Assembly (NCBI GenBank): GCA_001829005.1
Contig: MIAG01000001.1
Span: 310,001 to 374,000 of the forward strand
Reading direction: 5' to 3'
Origin: Sphingobacteriia bacterium RIFOXYC2_FULL_35_18
GTDB taxonomy: Bacteria; Bacteroidota; Bacteroidia; Chitinophagales; Chitinophagaceae
DNA length: 64,000 nt
A program made the position numbers and the translations under genes. Shown here one piece after another: positions 1 through 7,829 of this stretch. The notes below the pieces were generated by a model, which made no database searches, was not told the DNA's origin, and worked only from the letters and a program-made list of their open reading frames with translations. Within the stretch, counting starts at the first letter, position 1, and every line of letters begins with the position of its first letter.

Positions 1-103
1 TAACTCAAAATTATTGAAAGAATTTCCAGACTTTACATACACACCATTATCTGAATCAATTCATCGAATCTGTGGAGAATTGAAGCAGAAATACCAATTA
101 TGA
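1..103 (+). CDS. C-terminal fragment of an unidentified protein
   Basis: An open frame runs in from the left edge and stops with TGA at 101-103, giving the last 33 complete residues of a protein that ends in GELKQKYQL. The tail has a charged amphipathic look and could be the C-terminal helix of a short-chain dehydrogenase/epimerase, but no motif supports this and I leave it unnamed. Its stop overlaps by 6 bp the stop of the convergent LpxD-type gene, so the two transcripts run into each other without room for a separate terminator. Confidence 0.55.
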   Translation, partial: NSKLLKEFPDFTYTPLSESIHRICGELKQKYQL

Positions 104-1045
104 TTCCATTACCTTCTTCCACAACTCAGGGATACGCTTGATCCAAACCAGTTCTCTTCTTTTTATTGAAGCATCTTCAGCAGGGTAGCCAAAATATGTT
201 TTACCTCCAGCCAATGAAGAGGGCACCCCACTTTGTGCCAAGACTACTGCATTCGCTCCGATGGTTAATGTTTTACTTACACCTACCTGACCCCAAAGCG
301 TTACACCATCTTCTATAATAGTTCCACCTGCAATACCAACCTGAGCAGCAAACAAACAATTTTTTCCAACAGTAACATCATGACCAATATGAACCATATT
401 GTCAATTTTAGTTCCCTGACCAATTCTAGTTTCTGCTGTTACCCCCCGATCAATCATACAACCCGTTCCAATTTCTACATCATCATCAATCACCACATTA
501 CCACAACTCAACATTTTTTTATACCAAACAGGTCTGTTCTTTTTGGTGTTATAATAAAATGCATCACCACCAATTACCGATCCTGATTGTATAATTACAT
601 TGTTTCCAATTTTTGTATTTGCATGTATAGTAACATTGGGATGAATAATAGTATTATTTCCAATCACTACATTTTTTCCAATGAATACATTGGGCATGAT
701 AATGGAATTTTCACCTAATTGTAAAGTAGCATCTATAGAATCAGATGCTGGAAGAAAAGGACTAAAATGTTGCACAATTTTTAAGTAGGCTTCAAAGGGA
801 TCGGCCACAACAAAAATTGTTTTTCCATTTGGAATTTTTACTTCTGCAGTATTGATGATAATAAAATCAGCAGCACTATTTAAACAAGTATCATAATATT
901 TTGGATGATCAACAAATACCAAATCACCTTGCTCCACTTTATGAATTTCATTGATTCCTAAAATGGAAGCACTGGTATTTCCTGCAGTAGTAGCATTAAT
1001 AAAAGTAGACATCCAAGAAACGGATACTGGAGATGGAAACTTCAT
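98..1045 (-). CDS. lpxD: LpxD-type UDP-3-O-acylglucosamine N-acyltransferase
   Basis: Left-handed beta-helix acyltransferase of the LpxD family, which transfers a 3-hydroxyacyl chain from acyl-ACP to UDP-3-O-acyl-glucosamine in lipid A synthesis. From the ATG at 1045 the protein has 315 residues. A uridine-binding-like N-terminal domain (about 1-95) is followed by hexapeptide repeats (about 100-265) such as IGNNTIIHPNVTIHANTKIG. The IDNMVHIGHDVTVG segment holds the expected catalytic histidine (H222). The open frame extends 7 codons further up to a TTG, but the ATG gives the normal family N-terminus. It stands alone rather than beside lpxC/fabZ/lpxA, so it may be a second LpxD-like paralogue acting on another sugar nucleotide. 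Family is certain, exact substrate is not. Confidence 0.85.
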   Translation of the reverse strand: MKFPSPVSVSWMSTFINATTAGNTSASILGINEIHKVEQGDLVFVDHPKYYDTCLNSAADFIIINTAEVKIPNGKTIFVVADPFEAYLKIVQHFSPFLPASDSIDATLQLGENSIIMPNVFIGKNVVIGNNTIIHPNVTIHANTKIGNNVIIQSGSVIGGDAFYYNTKKNRPVWYKKMLSCGNVVIDDDVEIGTGCMIDRGVTAETRIGQGTKIDNMVHIGHDVTVGKNCLFAAQVGIAGGTIIEDGVTLWGQVGVSKTLTIGANAVVLAQSGVPSSLAGGKTYFGYPAEDASIKRRELVWIKRIPELWKKVMES

Positions 1046-1301
1046 TTGGCTGGTTTTAATCAACAATAAAGGTAATATGCTGTGCTTTCCCGAAATATTT
1101 TTTTTAGCAACTCAGGGAAAACAATCTTTAATAAAATCGAATTTTCTGTCATTCATTTGAACGTAAAAAATGAATGATTAAAAAAAATGCATATCAATGA
1201 AACGCTTTATTCATCTATGTTTCATCAAATTAAAAAAACGATTAAGCATTTTAATTGCACATATTTTTATTCTGAATTTTGCTTTTTTGAAGGAGTAAAA
1301 A

Positions 1302-1364
1302 ATGGCTGAATTCACATTTGGAACTAAAATGTTAATAAAATTGTTTAAAAAAATTTTTGAATAA
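1302..1364 (+). CDS. possible 20-residue cationic amphipathic peptide
   Basis: A 20-codon frame, MAEFTFGTKMLIKLFKKIFE, starts at an ATG six bases after AAGGAG (1290-1295). That is a near-perfect Shine-Dalgarno sequence, unusual in this window, where other genes have A-rich leaders. The second half (KMLIKLFKKIFE) would form a helix with lysines on one face and L/I/F on the other, as in membrane-active peptides or small membrane-associated proteins. Two hairpins follow before lysS. It could equally be a leader peptide or chance; the ribosome-binding site is the best argument that it is real. Confidence 0.3.
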   Translation: MAEFTFGTKMLIKLFKKIFE

Positions 1365-1390
1365 GTTAAAAGTCTTTTTAATATTGTGTA

Positions 1391-1406
1391 GGGAAATGCG
1401 TTTCCC
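1391..1406 (+). other. hairpin gggaaa-N4-tttccc in lysS leader
   Basis: Perfect 6-bp inverted repeat with a TGCG loop, not followed by a T tract. It lies 25 bases before the terminator-like hairpin at 1432-1461, so the lysS leader may fold into two consecutive stems. Confidence 0.5.
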
Positions 1407-1431
1407 TGTACTTACTAACCCATCCATATAC

Positions 1432-1461
1432 AAGGTCTCGCTTCTGCGAGACTTTTGTTTT
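1432..1461 (+). terminator. terminator or attenuator hairpin before lysS
   Basis: Stem GTCTCGC (1435-1441) / GCGAGAC (1446-1452) with a TTCT loop, extended by A-T pairs and followed by TTTTGTTTT. It has the form of an intrinsic terminator and ends only about 24 bases before the lysS start. It either ends a short upstream transcript (such as the 20-codon frame) or attenuates lysS. Confidence 0.6.
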
Positions 1462-1484
1462 GTACTAATTACAACATTGAATTT

Positions 1485-3011
1485 ATGAGCGAAGTACATT
1501 TTTCCGAACAGGAATTAATAAGAAGAGAGAAGCTTGCAAAATTGCAAGCAGCAGGTATTGATCCATTTCCCGCACCATTGTATCCGGTAAATAGTTTCTC
1601 TACAGAAATTAAAAATAATTACACCGAAGAAACCAAAGATCAGTTTACGAATCTATGTGTAGCAGGTAGAATTATGAGCATCAACGATAAAGGAAAAGTT
1701 TTCTTTATTAAGATTCAAGACAGCAAGGGAATCATTCAATTGTATGTGAAGCGAGATGATATTTGTCCAGAAGAAGACAAATCATTTTGGGACAACGTTG
1801 TTAAACACGGATTAGATTTAGGAGATATTATTGGATGCACTGGTTATGCATTCATAACTAAAACTGGTGAAACTTCTGTGCATGCACAAACCATCACCTT
1901 ACTCACCAAATCATTAAAGCCATTACCGGTTGTTAAGCGAGATGAAGAAGGAAATATTTTTGATGCAGTAACCGATCCTGAATTTCGTTACCGTCAACGC
2001 TATGCAGACTTAATCATTAACCCAGATGTAAAAGACACTTTTGTAAAGCGAACTAAAATCATTAATACCATTCGTGAATATTTAAATGCGCAAGGTGCTA
2101 TTGAAGTAGACACCCCTGTTTTGCAAGCCATCCCAGGCGGTGCAGCTGCGCGTCCATTTATTACCCATCACAACGCCTTGGATGTGCCTTTTTATTTAAG
2201 GATTGCCAATGAGCTCTATTTAAAGCGTTTGATTGTAGGTGGATTTGATTGGGTGTACGAGTTTAGCCGCAACTTTAGAAACGAGGGGATGGACCGTACC
2301 CATAATCCAGAGTTTACCGTTTTAGAGTGGTATACTGCTTATAAAGATTATATCTGGATGATGGAAATTACCGAACAATTATTCGAGAAAATTGCATTGA
2401 CCATTCATGGTACTACTGATGTACAGTTAGGCGATAAAGTAATCAGCTTTAAAGCACCATTTAAAAGAATCAGCATTCATGATTCTATTAAAGAGAATAC
2501 CGGTATAGATGTAAGTGAAATGGATGAAGCAGGATTAAGAGAAGTTTGCAAGCAATTAAAAATAGACGTGCCTCCTACCATTGGAAAAGGAAAGTTGATT
2601 GATGAAATTTTTGGAGCTACTAGTGAACATACCTATGTACAACCCACATTCATTATTGATTATCCAGTTGAAATGAGCCCTTTAACCAAGAAGCACAGAA
2701 ACAAACCTGGTTTGGTAGAACGTTTTGAATTAATGGTTAATGGAAAAGAATTGGCCAATGCATACACCGAGTTAAACGACCCTATTGATCAACGCGAACG
2801 TTTTGAAGAGCAGGTTAAATTAATGGAAAGAGGGGACGATGAAGCCATGTTTATTGATTACGACTTCTTAAGGGCTTTGGAATATGGTATGCCTCCTACA
2901 TCAGGTATAGGCATAGGGATTGATCGCTTATGTATGATGATGACGAACCAAGCATCCATTCAAGACGTATTGCTCTTCCCACAAATGAGACCAGAAAAAT
3001 TCGAGGATTAG
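1485..3011 (+). CDS. lysS: lysyl-tRNA synthetase, class II
   Basis: Charges tRNA-Lys with lysine in the cytoplasm. The 508-residue protein has the class II LysRS layout: an N-terminal OB-fold anticodon-binding domain (about 50-165), then a catalytic domain with motif 2 (FRNEGMDRTHNPEFT) and C-terminal motif 3 (SGIGIGIDRLCMMM). The start is the ATG at 1485 (MSEVHFSEQ); a TTG 10 codons upstream lies inside the T tract of the preceding hairpin and is rejected. The structured leader directly upstream suggests regulation by attenuation, though no T-box features are visible. Confidence 0.97.
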   Translation: MSEVHFSEQELIRREKLAKLQAAGIDPFPAPLYPVNSFSTEIKNNYTEETKDQFTNLCVAGRIMSINDKGKVFFIKIQDSKGIIQLYVKRDDICPEEDKSFWDNVVKHGLDLGDIIGCTGYAFITKTGETSVHAQTITLLTKSLKPLPVVKRDEEGNIFDAVTDPEFRYRQRYADLIINPDVKDTFVKRTKIINTIREYLNAQGAIEVDTPVLQAIPGGAAARPFITHHNALDVPFYLRIANELYLKRLIVGGFDWVYEFSRNFRNEGMDRTHNPEFTVLEWYTAYKDYIWMMEITEQLFEKIALTIHGTTDVQLGDKVISFKAPFKRISIHDSIKENTGIDVSEMDEAGLREVCKQLKIDVPPTIGKGKLIDEIFGATSEHTYVQPTFIIDYPVEMSPLTKKHRNKPGLVERFELMVNGKELANAYTELNDPIDQRERFEEQVKLMERGDDEAMFIDYDFLRALEYGMPPTSGIGIGIDRLCMMMTNQASIQDVLLFPQMRPEKFED

Positions 3012-3039
3012 TCTACAAATAAATCAGGATACATAAATT

Positions 3040-3087
3040 AGAAATACCTTCTTTGGCAAGTACTTATTCGTCAATGAAGGTATTTCT
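3040..3087. terminator. bidirectional terminator between lysS and gmk
   Basis: Perfect 12-bp inverted repeat AGAAATACCTTC (3040-3051) / GAAGGTATTTCT (3076-3087) around a 24-base loop, between two convergent genes. A/T-rich outer ends make it usable in both directions. Confidence 0.6.
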
Positions 3088-3105
3088 TGTATAGGCTATC
3101 GTTGC

Positions 3106-3681
3106 TTACCAACCGAGGAATTCTTTGATTACTTGTTCGGTTTCTATACATGCTCGCTCTAAGTTATCGTTCAAAATATTTTTATGAAAATGATTTTTGA
3201 AAGAGAGCTCATAACTGGCTTTATTCACTCGATTGGCAAGGCTCTCTGCCGTTTCGGTACCTCTGCTCTCTAATCGTTTTTTTAACTCAGCTACAGAGGG
3301 TGGTTCAATAAATATGGACAAGCAACGATTGGGAAACTGGTCTTGCAAGTGAATGGCCCCTTTTACATCAATGTCTAAAATAGGGGTCTTTCCTAAGTTC
3401 CAAATCCGCTCCAATTCTGCTTTTAAAGTGCCGTAATAACTGCCTTCGTACACCATTTCCCATTCTACAAAAGCGTTTTCTTCAATTTTGTGTTTGAAGT
3501 CTTCTTCAGAAATAAAATGATAATGCACCCCATCTTTTTCTTCGCCCCTGGGTTTTCTTGTTGCTGCAGATATGGATAAACTCAAAGCAGCATATTTCTG
3601 CAATAAGAATCGGGTTATAGAAGTTTTGCCTGAACCAGATGGTGCGGCAATAATGATGATTTTACGACTATCTGATGCCAT
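3106..3681 (-). CDS. gmk: guanylate kinase
   Basis: Phosphorylates GMP to GDP with ATP in purine nucleotide synthesis. At 191 residues it has the usual bacterial length. The P-loop APSGSGKTS lies at residues 13-21 and is followed by the GMP-binding segment SAATRKPRGEEKDGVHYHF. The lid region with RLESRGTE and the C-terminal helix are also present. It faces lysS across a shared terminator. The upstream gene (3807) is divergent, so gmk is a single-gene unit here. Confidence 0.96.
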   Translation of the reverse strand: MASDSRKIIIIAAPSGSGKTSITRFLLQKYAALSLSISAATRKPRGEEKDGVHYHFISEEDFKHKIEENAFVEWEMVYEGSYYGTLKAELERIWNLGKTPILDIDVKGAIHLQDQFPNRCLSIFIEPPSVAELKKRLESRGTETAESLANRVNKASYELSFKNHFHKNILNDNLERACIETEQVIKEFLGW

Positions 3682-3806
3682 TCATTAATTGTTTCTGCAA
3701 ATAAACATTTATTTGTTTAGAACTACGATTATTTGCTATAGCCATTATAATAGCCGAAATTTACAGTGGATAATTAACCTGCTATAAAGCATTCAAATTG
3801 ATCTTT

Positions 3807-4523
3807 ATGAATAGCGAACCTGCATATCAATTGCTTTTTGATCAAAACCCCAACGCAGTATTTTCATTAGACTTAGAAGGTAATATCACTTTAATGAATA
3901 AGCAACTGCCTATTTTGTTGGAGTGTCCTGAATCTAAATTAAAAGGAGAGAGTATTTTCCCTTTTATGTTGCCTGAAGAAATGGAAGACATTTTTAGAAA
4001 GTTTAATCTAGCTAAAGCGGGTGCTACCGAAAAATTTAGGTGCAAAATTCAAACAGTAAAAAATAATCAGTTAACCTGGGTGGTCACTTATATTCCCATC
4101 AAAATTGAAGAAACAATCACAGGTATTTATGCTTTAGTAAATGATATAACCGATCAAGTAGAAAGTGAACTTCAATTGGAAAAATCTGTAAGAGATTTAA
4201 GAAAAATTTTAGACGCTTCATTAGATATTTTATGTGTAATCAATATAAAAGGTGAATACGTAAGAATTAATCGCCAGGTCGAAAAATTGTGGGGTTATGA
4301 AGATTGGGAATTGGTAGGAAAAGACCATATAGACTTTGTATTTGAGGAGGACAGAAGAAAAACTTTTGAAGCATTCTCCCAAATTAAAAACGGTATAGAG
4401 TTAACCAACTTTGAAAATAGAATCGTTAAAAAAGACGGAACAACTGTTATCATGCAATGGTATGCCAATTGGGATAGTTTAACCCATTCGGTATACGCTA
4501 GTGCACGTCATTTAAAATATTAG
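3807..4523 (+). CDS. PAS-PAS sensor protein without output domain
   Basis: A 238-residue soluble protein made of two PAS folds. The first (about 1-112) begins SEPAYQLLFDQNPNAVFSLD and ends in the PAC-like NDITDQVE. A short coiled linker (LQLEKSVRDLRKILDASLD) leads to the second (about 130-238), which contains the GYEDWELVGK motif. No kinase, GGDEF or HTH domain follows and the frame ends cleanly with TAG. No frameshift remnant of a kinase is visible downstream. It may bind a small ligand or act as a partner for a histidine kinase encoded elsewhere. Start chosen at the ATG at 3807 over a TTG three codons earlier. Confidence 0.8.
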   Translation: MNSEPAYQLLFDQNPNAVFSLDLEGNITLMNKQLPILLECPESKLKGESIFPFMLPEEMEDIFRKFNLAKAGATEKFRCKIQTVKNNQLTWVVTYIPIKIEETITGIYALVNDITDQVESELQLEKSVRDLRKILDASLDILCVINIKGEYVRINRQVEKLWGYEDWELVGKDHIDFVFEEDRRKTFEAFSQIKNGIELTNFENRIVKKDGTTVIMQWYANWDSLTHSVYASARHLKY

Positions 4524-4585
4524 CACAAAACTTTATTTCCCCTTTTATCCATTTTTTTCTATCTTGATTTTCCCAATCGATTGCT

Positions 4586-5155
4586 ATGCGTGTATGCTGG
4601 AACCTTTTTCTGCAACTGCAGGGATGGACTATTCGTGATGAATTTCCTTATCACCTGAAAAAATGTGTAATTGCTGTAGGCCCTCATACCAGTGCCTGGG
4701 ATTTTGTAGTTGGCCTTGCTGTAAGAAGTAAATTAAGATTATATCATTTAAAATTTTTAGGCAAAGCTGAGTTATTCAAGGGTCGTTTTGGATTCTTTTT
4801 TAGGAAACTTGGTGGGTTTCCGGTAGACCGTTTTAGCAACAACAATGTAGTTGATCAGGTCGTTGAAAAATTTAATGGGAGTGAATCTTTTGTTTTGGCA
4901 TTATCTCCTGAAGGAACTCGAAAAAAAGTAGACAAGCTTAGAACTGGGTTCTATCATATTGCCCATAAAGCCGGCGTACCAATTATTTTAGCTGGTTTAG
5001 ATTTTGGAAGAAAACAAATCACTTTCTCTGAACCCTTTTTACCTACTGGTAATATGGAAGCAGACTTACAATATATTATCCATTATTTTGCCGATAAAGA
5101 AGGCAAAATACCTGAATACGGTTTACAACATTTAGATCAACAAGCCCCCAACTAA
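4586..5155 (+). CDS. PlsC-like 1-acyl-glycerol-phosphate acyltransferase family protein
   Basis: A 189-residue member of the PlsC/LPLAT superfamily, which moves acyl groups onto lysophospholipid or related acceptors at the membrane. It shows the HX4D catalytic motif (HTSAWD, residues 34-39), the GGFPVDR acceptor-binding block and the SPEGTRKK block. It is shorter than typical PlsC (about 240) and lacks a clear N-terminal membrane helix. The next gene, an acyl-CoA ligase, starts one base after its stop, so the two are almost certainly cotranscribed and may activate and transfer the same fatty acids. The exact acceptor is unknown. Confidence 0.82.
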   Translation: MRVCWNLFLQLQGWTIRDEFPYHLKKCVIAVGPHTSAWDFVVGLAVRSKLRLYHLKFLGKAELFKGRFGFFFRKLGGFPVDRFSNNNVVDQVVEKFNGSESFVLALSPEGTRKKVDKLRTGFYHIAHKAGVPIILAGLDFGRKQITFSEPFLPTGNMEADLQYIIHYFADKEGKIPEYGLQHLDQQAPN

Positions 5156-5156
5156 T

Positions 5157-6803
5157 ATGACAAACACCTATCCAACCATTATTGATAATTTTTGCAGGTT
5201 CGAAAAAAGCCAGCCCAATAAATTATTCTTGTCTGAGCCTGTAAAAGGGGTTTACCAAGATTTTTCATGGTCTAAAGCGGGTAAAGAAATTAGATCAATG
5301 GCTGCTTGGTTGCAACAGTCTGGTTTACAACATGGAGATAAAGTAGCCATACTAAGTAAAAACTGTGCACATTGGATCATGGCCGATTTGGCTATCAATA
5401 TGGCTGGAATGGTTTCTGTTCCGCTCTATCCTAATATTACAAGCACTGCAGTAAATGAAATTTTATTGCATAGTGAAGCCAAGACGATTTTTGTTGGTAA
5501 ACTAGATAACCCTGAATTAATTAGAATGGGCATTCCTGAAGAAATGACCCAAATCAGTTTTCCTTTTTATTTAAATGTTGGTTGTTTAAATTGGGATGAC
5601 TTGGTGCGTACTTCTTCGCCATTAACTGAACTTAGTCCACTTGATCCTAAAGCGCTCTCTTGTATCATTTATACTTCTGGTACTACAGGTACTCCCAAAG
5701 GTGTCATGCATAATAACCATACCATGTCATTTGCTGTGTATTCTTTTTTAGAAAGTACGCCTCCTTTAAAAGATGAAGTGTTCTTCTCTTACTTACCGCT
5801 TTGCCATGTTGCCGAAAGAATGTTGGTAGAATGTGGTGCCATATTTACAGGAGGTTGTATTCATTTTGTTGAAAGCATGGATTCTTTTTCAAAAAACCTT
5901 CAATATACTCAACCTACTATTTTTTTAGCGGTACCTCGAATCTGGGAAAAAATTCGAGAAGAAATATTGCGTAAAATGCCGCAGCATAAATTGAGTAAAC
6001 TGTTAAAAGTCCCAATCGTATCTACAATAATTAAAAAAACCATTCGCAAAAAATTAGGTCTAGGTAGAGTAAAGCATTTGTATACTGGTGCATCGCCCAT
6101 TAACCCAACTGTCCTAGATTGGTTTTACCAATTAGGAATGGAAATTCAGGAAGCGTATGGAATGACCGAAAACTCTGCTTTGTCTCATTCTAATAGAAAG
6201 GGCGCTTGTAAGTTTGGTACAGTAGGACAATCTTATCCCGGTGTAACTGTTAAACTAAGTGAACAAAATGAAGTGTTGGTGAAGAGTGAAGCCAATATGT
6301 TGGGATATTATAAAGAACCTGTTTTAACAGCTGAAATGTTTGAAGATGACTATTTAAAAACAGGTGACGAAGGCCAAGTTGATGAAGCTGGCTATTTAAA
6401 AATCACCGGTAGAATTAAAGACCAATTTAAAACCAGTAAGGGTAAATATGTTGCGCCTGCACCTATAGAATCCAAGGTATTGTCCGATGCTATGATTGCA
6501 CAAGCTTGTGTAGTAGGATGGGGAATGCCTGCTCCACTGCTTTTATGCACTTTATCTGAACACGCCAGGCAATTGGCCCAAACCAGCTTACAAGAACACT
6601 TACATCAATTGCTAGAAAAGATTAACCAAGAGCTTGAACACCACGAACAATTGGCCAAATTGATTATTATGGCAGAAGAGTGGACCATTCAAAATGGTAT
6701 TTTAACACCAACACTCAAGATTAAACGAAAAGTATTGGACGAAACATTCAAAGACTTTTATAACAATTGGTACAATGCTTCTGTAAAAGTGGTTTTTGCT
6801 TAA
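5157..6803 (+). CDS. long-chain fatty acid CoA ligase (AMP-forming)
   Basis: ANL-superfamily enzyme of 548 residues that activates a carboxylic acid, probably a long-chain fatty acid, to an acyl-adenylate and then to acyl-CoA. It has the P-loop-like motif YTSGTTGTPKGVMHNN (about 172-187), the EAYGMTEN adenylate-binding motif (A5), the LKTGDEGQVDEAGYLKITGR A7/A8 region and IKDQFKTSKGKYVAPAPIE. This is the FadD15/long-chain type rather than short FadD. It sits one base behind the PlsC-like gene. Substrate chain length cannot be read from the sequence. Confidence 0.88.
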   Translation: MTNTYPTIIDNFCRFEKSQPNKLFLSEPVKGVYQDFSWSKAGKEIRSMAAWLQQSGLQHGDKVAILSKNCAHWIMADLAINMAGMVSVPLYPNITSTAVNEILLHSEAKTIFVGKLDNPELIRMGIPEEMTQISFPFYLNVGCLNWDDLVRTSSPLTELSPLDPKALSCIIYTSGTTGTPKGVMHNNHTMSFAVYSFLESTPPLKDEVFFSYLPLCHVAERMLVECGAIFTGGCIHFVESMDSFSKNLQYTQPTIFLAVPRIWEKIREEILRKMPQHKLSKLLKVPIVSTIIKKTIRKKLGLGRVKHLYTGASPINPTVLDWFYQLGMEIQEAYGMTENSALSHSNRKGACKFGTVGQSYPGVTVKLSEQNEVLVKSEANMLGYYKEPVLTAEMFEDDYLKTGDEGQVDEAGYLKITGRIKDQFKTSKGKYVAPAPIESKVLSDAMIAQACVVGWGMPAPLLLCTLSEHARQLAQTSLQEHLHQLLEKINQELEHHEQLAKLIIMAEEWTIQNGILTPTLKIKRKVLDETFKDFYNNWYNASVKVVFA

Positions 6804-6833
6804 CTTGCACCCAATTATTAATACGAAAGACCA

Positions 6834-7724
6834 ATGAAAATGAAATTCTACACAATGGCCAGCTTGGCCGCTTTTGTTCTTTTTTCTTGTGTAAGCCCTA
6901 AACAATTAAGGCAGGCAGAAGCTAGATATGGCGAATTGAATGGTGCATATGCGGAGTTACAAGGAAAATACAGAACACTAGAAGAAGAGTTGAATAAGTC
7001 AAAAAATCAAATCAGTAATCTTCAAACACAGAAGCAATCTGCTGATGCCCTTTTAAATACCACTAATACACAGTTGGACTATGTTAAGCAAACAAACAAT
7101 TTAGTATTGAATCAACTAAAAGACCTTTCGGTGGTGACTGGTGCACAGGCCGAAAGCATTAGAAGGTCTTTGGAAAATATTGGTGCTAAAGATTTATATA
7201 TTCAAGACCTACAAGGATCTATTGCTAGAAAAGATTCTTTGAATATGGCATTGGTAATGAATCTAAAAGGGGTATTGGGTAATATAGACGATAAAGATGT
7301 AAATATTAAGGTTGACAAAGGAGTAGTATACGTAGATATCTCTGATAAATTATTATTCAAGAGTGGTAGTTATGAAGTAACTGAAAGAGCTAAAGAAGTA
7401 TTGGGAAAAGTAGCGAAAGTATTGAATGCGCAACCTGATATTGAATTTTTAGTAGAAGGTCATACCGATTCTATTCCTTTAGTTAAAGGAGGTGGAATGA
7501 TTGACAACTGGGACTTGAGTGTTAAAAGAGCTACAACAGTTGTCAGAATTTTGCAAGATTCTTATGGAATGAATCCAAAAAGAATGACTGCCGCTGGTAG
7601 AGGAGAGTTTGTTCCTATTACAGATAACAACACCGCCGAAGGTAGAGCTGCAAACAGAAGAACCAGAATTGTGATTATTCCTCAATTAGACCAATTCTTC
7701 AAGTTGTTAGAAAGAAAGAAATAA
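6834..7724 (+). CDS. OmpA-family peptidoglycan-associated lipoprotein
   Basis: A 296-residue outer-membrane lipoprotein. A signal peptide ends in a lipobox (VLFSC, Cys19). Residues about 25-115 are a long coiled coil (ELNGAYAELQGKYRTLEEEL onward). The C-terminal OmpA/MotB domain (about 165-285) contains VEGHTDSIP and the RAANRRTRIVI segment that bind peptidoglycan. It probably tethers the outer membrane to the cell wall, with the coil spanning the periplasm. It is transcribed alone, with a clear terminator right after it. Confidence 0.9.
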   Translation: MKMKFYTMASLAAFVLFSCVSPKQLRQAEARYGELNGAYAELQGKYRTLEEELNKSKNQISNLQTQKQSADALLNTTNTQLDYVKQTNNLVLNQLKDLSVVTGAQAESIRRSLENIGAKDLYIQDLQGSIARKDSLNMALVMNLKGVLGNIDDKDVNIKVDKGVVYVDISDKLLFKSGSYEVTERAKEVLGKVAKVLNAQPDIEFLVEGHTDSIPLVKGGGMIDNWDLSVKRATTVVRILQDSYGMNPKRMTAAGRGEFVPITDNNTAEGRAANRRTRIVIIPQLDQFFKLLERKK

Positions 7725-7750
7725 CAATAATTTCTTAAAACTCGTTTAAA

Positions 7751-7788
7751 AGCGTCAACCCAATTAAAAAAGGTTGGCGCTTTTTTTA
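7751..7788 (+). terminator. intrinsic terminator after the OmpA lipoprotein gene
   Basis: AGCGTCAACC (7751-7760) pairs with GGTTGGCGCT (7772-7781) around an A-rich loop (one G-T wobble). A run of T follows directly. Textbook rho-independent terminator. Confidence 0.88.
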
Positions 7789-7829
7789 TATTAATTATAT
7801 ATCATAAATTGTATATCCAATAATACCCT

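Larger units (their letters stand above)
1067..1484. other. 418-bp intergenic region upstream of lysS
   Basis: Very AT-rich gap between the divergent LpxD-type gene and lysS. It must carry the promoters of both. It contains the 20-codon frame at 1302-1364 and two strong hairpins at 1391-1406 and 1432-1461. I found no tRNA-like or known riboswitch structure. Confidence 0.6.

Noticed and set aside
1412..1424. TTACTAACCCATC, repeated at 53170-53182 beside the recA terminator
   Set aside because: A 13-base match between two places in 64 kb is expected by chance, and the two copies have opposite orientation relative to their hairpins.
4586..6803. Acyltransferase/acyl-CoA ligase pair as part of a polyketide or specialised lipid cluster
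   Set aside because: No acyl carrier protein, ketosynthase or tailoring genes nearby; the pair fits ordinary fatty acid handling.
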